From contig NC_064619.1 in the NCBI RefSeq assembly GCF_023898315.1, positions 301,358,150 through 301,422,149 of the forward strand: a stretch of 64,000 nt of DNA, written 5' to 3'. The first letter of the stretch is position 1, and each line of letters begins with the position of its first letter. A program made the position numbers and the translations under genes. This document shows, piece by piece, positions 57,601-64,000 of the stretch. A model generated the notes under the pieces. It saw nothing but the letters and a program-made list of their open reading frames with translations. It did no database searches and had not been told where the DNA came from. This DNA is from Schistocerca nitens. Its lineage: Eukaryota > Arthropoda > Insecta > Orthoptera > Acrididae.

Positions 57601-58603
57601 ACTGATTATTTCATCTCAGTATGCAAAAATCTGCAATTAAGCGACCATTAAATTCTTTCCTGGATGGTAATAGTTATAGAGATGCAAGCAAAGTGAAATT
57701 ACGTAAATTTAGTACATCGCTCACTTATATTACACCTGAAAGTCACATTACACTTTCATACCTCCAGCCTTAGTTGTATTGCTTATTTCAACATACCGCT
57801 GCGAGTTATTTTATCCAGGCACTTCATGTATGCTTTTAAGTGTAGGTTACTGTTACAGGTACTACTTCGGAACCTAAAGAAAAATACTGCTCCATAGAAT
57901 AGGAAGCACATATGTTGCCATTAATCACATACTTTGAGTGGTTAAACCACATAAAATTCCTATGTCTCAGGGGGAAAAAATGCTTAGTGTGGTTATATCA
58001 TCACGCGAAAATATTAATGAGGGTGAATTATAAAGTAAATTAATATACATATATTTACACATACTACATAGTTTTTTAGATATACTTTATATACCGAATA
58101 GTATTAATGACTTTCATTAAATTCTTATAATGTTCCTAACAACTAAGTACAGTTTTTGGCGTTACTGATCTAGAATCGTTCCATCAGAGCACTTCAAGGA
58201 ATGAAAATTAGTCACAAAACCGAGTAGGAAGAAGTACCGTAGACAAATTCCAGAACAGGATACTCCTAAAAGGACGCAGCATCAATGCGTCACAAACAGG
58301 TCTATTGCTTATAAACTGTTGTTGGTAAGGAAACAATTTTCACATCAGCGAAAAGTTCAGTCTTTGTATTCAACGTTCGACAGCTGAAAAAAAGCCCTCA
58401 GTATGTAAGTAGACAATTAAAGCCCAATTAAAGCCCACACACAGATTATCTAGCTTTAACAATGGTTACTACGTTTCGGCGAAATGGAGGAGTAATGAGA
58501 AAATATGAGCCGACTGAGGAAATGCATCCCCACTTAGTGTTGAGCTGCCTTAGCCAGTACAGAAGTAATCAATCCGTCGGTCGTCTGCAGGCTGCACCCA
58601 GGT
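54686..58603. other. Long AT-rich region with almost no recognised repeats
   Basis: Nearly 4 kb without transposon ends, SINEs or ORFs over 75 codons, a contrast with the repeat-dense remainder. A minus-strand open frame lacking an ATG (about 55397-55579) reads ITEDSVRSAVSWIVSSEL and LQAQDTPFDLLSHRLNYDE and has a protein-like look, but I cannot assign it. If the exon at 58604-58684 is real, this could include its 3' UTR. AATAAA-like signals on the minus strand occur at 56261-56266 and about 55911-55916. Confidence 0.45.
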
Positions 58604-58684
58604 TCAGGCGTCGCTGTTGGCATCCAGTAGTGCTACCAGGCGGCTCTTCTTGGCGGCCTCCGACTGCCGGAACTCCTCCAGCAG
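58604..58684 (-). CDS. Candidate terminal exon of a host gene (C-terminal 26 residues)
   Basis: On the minus strand a pyrimidine-rich tract ending TGGTGCTCGCAG (AG at 58685-58686) precedes 27 codons in frame: LLEEFRQSEAAKKSRLVALL, then DANSDA and a TGA at 58604-58606. Codons are strongly GC-ending (CTG, GAG, GCC, AAG), unlike the AT-rich surroundings and unlike the transposon relics. The peptide looks like an amphipathic helix. Upstream exons would lie to the right but were not found, because LINE sequence starts near 58920. I do not recognise the protein. An overlapping plus-strand ORF (58462-58773) is probably its shadow. Confidence 0.4.
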   Translation of the reverse strand: MLEEFRQSEAAKKSRLVALLDANSDA

Positions 58685-58919
58685 CTGCGAGCACCAGACA
58701 GACAACACGTGCAATTAGAGGTACCAAACACACATACATCATACACACAAATTACAAACAGGAGTGTCCCTGAACTGTTTCCAGTCGGCTAGAACCATGG
58801 AAAACTTTACGATATTTCGATAGCGCACCTTGGCGATACCAAAAGATAGCAAACTAAAACGTGGCGCTTCTCTGAGGTCGAGAAGGACATCAGTTGAGAT
58901 GAGAGTTTACAGATCATTA
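58685..58919. other. Possible intron flank; nothing recognised
   Basis: Short stretch between the candidate exon and the RTE fragment. Confidence 0.3.
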
Positions 58920-60084
58920 AGGAGGCAAAATATTTTACACCGATATGCTCTGTTTACAGACGAATGGAAAAACTGGTAGAAGCCGACCTCGGGGAAGATC
59001 AGTTTGGATTCCGTAGAAATGTTGGAACACGTGAGGCAATACTGACCCTACGACTCATCTTAGAAGCTAGATTAAGAAAAGGCAAACCTATGTTTCTAGC
59101 ATTTGTAGACTTAGAGAAAGCTTTTGACAATGTTAACTGGAATACTCTCTTTCAAATTCTGAAGGCGCCAAGGGTAAAATACAGGGAGCGAAAGGCTATT
59201 TACAATTAGTACAGAAACCAGATTGCAGTTATAAGAATCGAGAGGCATGAAAGGGAAGCAGTGGTTGGGAAAGGAGTGAGACAGGGTTGTAGCCTCTCCC
59301 CGATGTTATTCAATCTGTATATTGAGCAAGCAGTAAAGGAAACAAAAGAAAAATTCGGAGTAGGTATTAAAATTCATGGAGAAGAAATAAAAACTTTGAG
59401 GTTTGCCGATGACATTGTAATTCTGTCAGAGACAGCAAACGACTTGGAAGAGCAGTTGAACGGAATGGACAGTGTCTTGAAAGGAGGATATAAGATGAAC
59501 ATCAACAAAAGCAAAACGAGGATAATGGAATGTAGTCAAATTAAATAGGGTGATGCTGAGGGGATTAGATTAGGAAATGAGACACTTAAAGTAGTAAAGG
59601 GGTTTTTCTACTTGGGGAGCATAATAACTGATGATGGTCGAAGTAGAGAGGATATAAAATGTAGACTGGCAATGGCAAGGAAATCGTTTCTGAAGAAGAG
59701 AAATTTGTTAACATCTAGTATAGATTTAAGTGTCAGGAAGTCGTTTCTGAAAGTATTTGTATGGAGTGTAGCCATGTATGGAAGTGCAACATGGACGATT
59801 ACCAGTTTGGACAAGAAGAGAATAGAAGCTTTCCAAATGTGGTGCTACAGAAGAATGCTGAAGATTAGATGGGTAGATCACATAACTAATGAGGAGGTAT
59901 TGAATAGGATTGGGGAGAAGAGGAGTTCGTGGCACAACTTGACCAGAAGAAGGGATCGATTGGTAGGACATGTTCTGAGGCATCAAGGGATGACCAATTT
60001 AGTACTGGAGGGCAGCGTGGAGGGTATAAATCGTAGACGGAGACCAAGAGATGAATACACTAAGCAGATTCAGAAGGATGTAGG
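58920..60084 (+). pseudogene. RTE LINE fragment, truncated at both ends
   Basis: Closely related to 23428-26713 and in the opposite orientation. It covers the RT palm and C-terminus: EDQFGFRRNVGT, DLEKAFDNVNW, a TAG near 59208, GVRQGCSLSPMLFNLYI, LRFADDIVI, a TAG near 59546, then an open 199-codon frame with RRMLKIRWVDHI and LVGHVLRHQG. Similarity starts near the RT middle and ends abruptly at GGATGTAGG (60084), before the RTE 3' end. The missing 3' end is unusual for target-primed insertion and suggests a later deletion or recombination. Confidence 0.92.
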
Positions 60085-60129
60085 CATGAAAAGTATGTGG
60101 GAAGAAATAGTGTGTGGTGCAACTCTTGC

Positions 60130-60536
60130 TAGTAATTGCTCTCTCTGTGTTGAAATAGTAAACCACTCAGTGATGCACATCTATCTTGTAACGTCTGCCA
60201 TTGCAGTTTAAGCAATTCTGTAACGCTCTCGCGCCAACTAATCAATCCCGTGGCGAAACGCGCCGCTCTTCGTGGGATCTTCTCTACCTATTGTGTTAGT
60301 CCTACATGGTAAATACCCCAGACTGATGAACAATAGTCAAGAATCTGCCGAACAAGCGTCTTGTAAGCCACTTCCTTCGTGGATGTGTTACATTTCCTAA
60401 ATATTCTTCCTACGAATCTCAGTCTCCCATCAGCTTTTCCTACTATTTGTTTTATGTGGTCATTCCACTTAAAGTCGCTCTGGATAGTTGCTTCTCGATA
60501 TTTTACGCTGAATACTGGTTCCAGAAATTTGTAATC
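60130..60536 (-). pseudogene. LINE fragment (CR1/Jockey-like), C-terminal RT region
   Basis: The minus strand encodes SDFKWNDHIKQIVGKADGRLRF and VAYKTLVRQILDYCSSVWG, the thumb-like segment that follows the catalytic core in CR1/Jockey-type LINEs (YKTLVRPILEY-SSVWDP). A SINE inserted at 60548-60683 separates it from 60695-61360. Confidence 0.7.
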
Positions 60537-60547
60537 AATAGTGGAGT

Positions 60548-60683
60548 GAAATTTTCTGGTAGAGCACTTGCCCACGCAAGGCAAAAGTTCGGGGTTCGAG
60601 TCTCGGTCCGGCACACAGTTTTAATCTGCCAGGAAGTTTCATATCAGCGCACATTCCGCTGCGGAGTGAAAATTTCATTCTGG
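60548..60683 (+). mobile_element. SINE family C (tRNA-derived)
   Basis: The head part GGTAGAGCACTTGCCCACGC and B box GGTTCGAGTCTC are followed by GGCACACAGTTTTAATCTGC and GAAAATTTCATTCTGG. Flanks AATAGTGGAGT (60537-60547) and AATAGTGTAGT (60684-60694) differ by one base. It is distinct from families A, B, D and E. Confidence 0.88.
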
Positions 60684-60694
60684 AATAGTGTAGT

Positions 60695-61360
60695 TGTACA
60701 ATAGTGGATTTCTTTTACTACGTATGCGTAATATTTTACATTTTTATTTACATTTAGGATCAACCGCTAGTGTCTGCAGTATTCATCTATCTTCTGTAGG
60801 TCATTCTACAAATCGATACTGTCTGTTGGCGTTGCTACTTTCTTATGAACAAGCGCATCATCTGCGAACAGACTTAAATGACTTCAGAAGCTTTCTACTA
60901 CGTCATTTGTAGACGAGTACATTGTTAACAGTAAAGGTCCAATCCTACTTTCTTGGGATACTTCGGAAATTACCTTTACATCGGTCGATTTTGTTCCGTT
61001 AAGAGTCACGTGTTAAGTTCTGTCTGCAACCAAGTCTTGAATACAGTCGCAAGTCGGGCCCGATACTCGGGAACTTCGTACTTTTTTTACCACGCGACAG
61101 TTAGGGATGCTGCCAAATGCCTTCCTGAAGTCGAGGAACACCCTACCAACCTGAGGGCCATTGTCTACAGTTCCCTGGATCTCATGGAGGAACGGAGCAA
61201 GCTGAGTTTCGCAAGATTTCTGTTCGCGAGATCCATTTTGGTACCTTTCCACTTCTAAGCGATTTGGTTTACTAATCCATCATTGGTTCTCTCAATATCT
61301 GCCATTTCGACGTTCGTAAGATGGTCGACAGGAGGGACCATGTTACGATCTTCCACGGTT
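60695..61360 (-). pseudogene. LINE fragment, RT core upstream part
   Basis: The minus strand near 61085-61150 encodes VFLDFRKAFGSIPNCRVVKK, followed in order by a SGPTCDCIQDLVADRT type segment. This corresponds to the DF-KAFDSVPH motif of CR1/Jockey-type RTs. Many substitutions and stops. It is continuous with 60130-60536 apart from the SINE. Confidence 0.65.
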
Positions 61361-61368
61361 CTAGATCT

Positions 61369-61852
61369 ACATCTGCATCTATGTGATTACTCTGCTACTC
61401 ACAATTAAGTGCATGGCAGAGCGTTCAACGAACCACCTTCAAGCTGTCTCTCTACCGTTCCACTCTCGAACGGCGAGCGGGAGAAACGAGCACTTAAATT
61501 TTTCTGTGCGAGCCCTGATTTCTCTTATTTTATCGTGATGATCATTTCTCCCTATGTAGGTGGGTGCCAACAGAATGGTTTTGCAATTGGAGGAGAAAAC
61601 TGGTGATTGAATGTTCATGAGAAGATCCCGGCGAACCGAAAAACGCCTTTGTTTTAATGATTGTCACTCCAATTCACGTATCATGTCTGTGGCACTATCT
61701 CCCCCATTTCGCGATAAACCATTTCGGAAGACCGAATTCAGTATTTCGCCCATTTCTCTGCAATCTTCCGTTTCGGTGGCAGTTGTAGCTCTTGTAAAAA
61801 GGACACAGTACATTATAATCTCTGTGCAATGCCACAGGCAATAAAATGGTGG
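61369..61852 (-). mobile_element. LINE 3'-end fragment, second family
   Basis: The low-coordinate edge CTACATCTGCATCTATGTGA resembles the repeated 3' terminus of an abundant orthopteran LINE. AAGTGCATGGCAGAGCGTTC and CGAAAAACGCCTTTGTTTTA further in fit its 3' region as I remember it. 5'-truncated near 61760-61852. Assignment from memory. Confidence 0.45.
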
Positions 61853-61899
61853 AGGAAGGTCGGTAGTCTGGGTGGTTGTGCAACCGCCAGACTGTGACT

Positions 61900-62900
61900 G
61901 ATTCAACACAATGGACAGAGATCATACAATTCTGTCCCACTGGTCATATGCACACACTCCATTCTCTTGTCAGCGCACTGCTGGTAAGTGTTTCACCACG
62001 AACACCTCGTCCGAACGCTATCGAACTGTTACTCCAGTCCTCATCCTTAAACGAGCTTATTTTCAGGAACTTCAGTACAGAAAACAGCCATTCCCACAGA
62101 GGAAGGATGGTGTGCCAATATTCGATGGCTAGTGAGTGTGTCTCAAGTTACTGGAACATTCACGACATAGGACGCCCAGAGGACGTACACATACCAACAT
62201 TCGGACTTTGAGAAACGTAGAATCATTGGCATGAGGGACATTGGAGCATCTTACCAACAGACAGCGCAGACATATAATGTCTGCAGAACAGTGAAGACGA
62301 GATGGAGTCAAGATAGTGCGGCAAGAAGAGTAGAAACTTGTAGACGACATGCTGAAAGGTCACAGGAAGCAGCGGTTCTCGAGAACCGTGCCCCATACCT
62401 CTCCAGCTCCTGGAATCATAGTATGAGGAATTATTGGATATGACAAAAGAACTGATTTGTAATTATTGAAGGAATGTTGTATTCTCGCAAGTTATGTGGC
62501 AAGAATGGTAAATCCTTAACGACCCGGGTACCAAATGGTGATTCCAGTAGGAAGTTGCAAGATCTCTCTGTACAATTCACACCCCAGACGCCTTGAGGAA
62601 TTTACGGGTCCTTCATTGGCCTGCCTGGTCTTCTACTCTGTCACACGTAGAGCGTGTCTGGTATGTGATAGGAAGACATATATTTTCATAACAGTATCTT
62701 CACATACTTAGACAGCCTGTGTTTAGTGTATGGGAAGAAATTCATCAAGATGACATTCGCAGGCTCTTTGCTCCCATCTCACAACTGAGATAAAAGTGTA
62801 ACCGTGTCCGTGAGTGTCAAACCGCATACTGATGCAGGTTTGTCACAGTGACATTTCTTCGTATGAAACGTCGTCAACACTGTTGACGATTTCACGCGTT
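61900..62900 (+). pseudogene. Tc1-like relic with internal deletion
   Basis: Around 62190-62260 the plus strand encodes YQHSDFEKRRIIGMRDIGASYQQTAQTY, the Tc1 HTH. The middle, including the first catalytic Asp block, is missing. Around 62600-62800 pieces such as WPAW and ERVWYVIGRHIF, EEIHQDDIRRLF represent the C-terminal part. Terminal repeats were not identified. Confidence 0.6.
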
Positions 62901-63489
62901 GGCAATAATTTCGCCGCAGACCATGCAAAGCGGATCACTTTTCGAAAACTGGCGCTTGCAACTAACTGATCACTGTTCGACATGGGTTCTATTTCTGATA
63001 TTAAAGTATGTGCTTCTAGACCATTTTACCGTGGGAAATTCAAATATGTAAACAAAATATCTTTGTCAGGGATACTTTTTATGTAATACGTATATATATG
63101 TATATTCACAATTCATGGCAAACACAGAGACGTTATAGAGAAATACGGTTATGTTGCTGCATCCAGTAGTGATAGAACGTGATAATTTCTTGTGCAACAG
63201 CAGGTGGGAAGAATCAGACATCATTAGGTTACCGCTGCCACACCTATGTCATTAAGACCACCTGAAACATCTTATTAACTCGAACGGCGACAGCCGGTCG
63301 CTGCCTCGGCAGTAAAGCTTCACGCCTCCTAGGGGCAGTTGCATCGAGTTTACAACAGTGGTGTTAGCCGCAATTTGTGTCAGTCTTAACAAGTGGGTGT
63401 TTTGGCTGACAAGTGACTGTCTGTCATATTTCTGAGCACGTTGAATTTTTTAGTTCCTGTGTGTAAACTGATTGAGCCTGGTGCTGAAG
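62901..63489. other. No repeat recognised; possible upstream region of next ORF
   Basis: Contains a short GC-richer patch near 63280-63350. AAGGTAAAA at 63487-63495 could be a splice donor for an intron ending at 63588. Confidence 0.3.
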
Positions 63490-63590
63490 GTAAAACGACT
63501 GCTTGTTTTTACACATCAGCGTTCCTCTAGTTCCCTACTATTAATTTAATACTGGTGTATTACCAAAGTGGTATTTTTAAATTTGCAGAA

Positions 63591-63899
63591 ATGCCACGTC
63601 ATCGTGGATGTCGATATAAGCCGGAAAACTTCTGCCACATCTGTGGGAAGTTCACTTTTGCCAGAAATAGGAAGAAAATTTCTTCAGTCATAAAGAAAGC
63701 ATACAAACATTACTTTGGAGTAGAAGTAGGAGACCACGATAAAGAATGGGCACCACATTTCTGTTGTGCTACATGTTACTGCAAACTAATTCAGTGGTGG
63801 AAAGGTAAAGAGAATGTGGCGTTGTTTGCTGTTCCCATGGTGTGGAGGGAGCCTAAGGACCATGTTACTGATTGTTATTTCTGTCTAACAAAAATTTAG
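63591..63899 (+). CDS. Cys-rich protein of an uncharacterised arthropod family (partial or broken)
   Basis: Starts MPRHRGCRYKPENFCHICGK at 63591. Cys pairs CHICGK, CCATCYCK and CYFC suggest zinc binding, and WAPHFC and PMVWREPKDH are conserved landmarks of a protein family I recall as very abundant in insects, without assigned function and probably spread by transposition. A possible 99-bp intron (GT at 63490, AG at 63587-63588) lies just 5' of the ATG. The frame stops with TAG at 63897, but a shifted frame continues VDNLPVPSRARGQILS to the window edge as the family would. The copy is therefore probably broken, and it continues outside the window. Confidence 0.55.
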   Translation: MPRHRGCRYKPENFCHICGKFTFARNRKKISSVIKKAYKHYFGVEVGDHDKEWAPHFCCATCYCKLIQWWKGKENVALFAVPMVWREPKDHVTDCYFCLTKI

Positions 63900-64000
63900 G
63901 GTTTTACAAGCAAAAAGTCGACAACCTTCCAGTACCTTCAAGAGCTCGAGGTCAAATTCTGAGTGACGGTGAAATAAGTAGTATTGAAAAAAACACAGAT

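Noticed and set aside
58462-58773. 103-codon plus-strand ORF as a gene
   Set aside because: It overlaps the better supported minus-strand exon and has Pro/Arg/Ala-rich composition typical of an antisense shadow.
1-64000. A previously undescribed defence, biosynthetic or operon-like system
   Set aside because: The coding content is transposases and retroelement remains in independent nested insertions; no co-oriented gene cluster is present.

Overview
The window looks like intergenic or intronic DNA from a large orthopteran insect genome, most likely a grasshopper of the Schistocerca type. This is inferred from the repeat content. At least fourteen SINEs share one body, there are several Tc1, mariner and DD41D-like DNA transposons with TA target duplications, and there are RTE and CR1/Jockey-like LINE pieces, a Penelope-like fragment and a Mutator-like transposase relic. 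No bacterial operon, CRISPR array, rRNA or convincing functional tRNA gene was seen. No complete host gene is evident. The best host-gene candidates are a short terminal exon on the minus strand (58604-58684) and an arthropod-type Cys-rich ORF with a possible short 5' intron at the right edge (63591-63899).

Layout. 1-4143: two adjacent minus-strand SINEs, a GC/CpG-rich island, a Tc1 relic and a SINE-interrupted LINE 3' end. 4144-13371: the most striking structure, two almost identical arms of about 4.12 kb in inverted orientation around a 989-bp loop. Each arm carries the same SINE fragment and the same disabled Tc1 copy, so the duplication is younger than those insertions. 13372-23416: SINEs with clean target duplications and old Tc1 and DD41D-like relics; one Tc1 relic hosts two different SINEs. 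23428-26713: an almost full-length RTE-type LINE (minus) with an 11-bp target duplication. 28148-36092: a frameshifted but structurally complete Tc1, another Tc1 relic, Penelope-like remains, and a three-level nest (SINE inside a DD41D element with long inverted repeats inside a Tc1). 36093-47400: a broken DD34D mariner, LINE pieces, more SINEs and a second CpG-rich island. 47810-54685: a DD41D-like relic split by a Tc1, then an oppositely oriented Tc1 with an uninterrupted 340-residue transposase, then a decayed Mutator-like transposase. 54686-58603: AT-rich and largely free of recognisable repeats. 58604-64000: candidate host exon, RTE and CR1/Jockey-like LINE fragments, a further SINE type, a Tc1 relic and the Cys-rich ORF.

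The elements do not form a pathway; they record successive insertions. Nesting order can be read from target duplications. The only transposase that reads as intact is at 51667-52689. It has a catalytic spacing of D-x32-E rather than the x34 usual for Tc1, and it could in principle act on its relatives in this window because they share terminal repeats. All family names come from recalled motifs and spacing, not from database searches.
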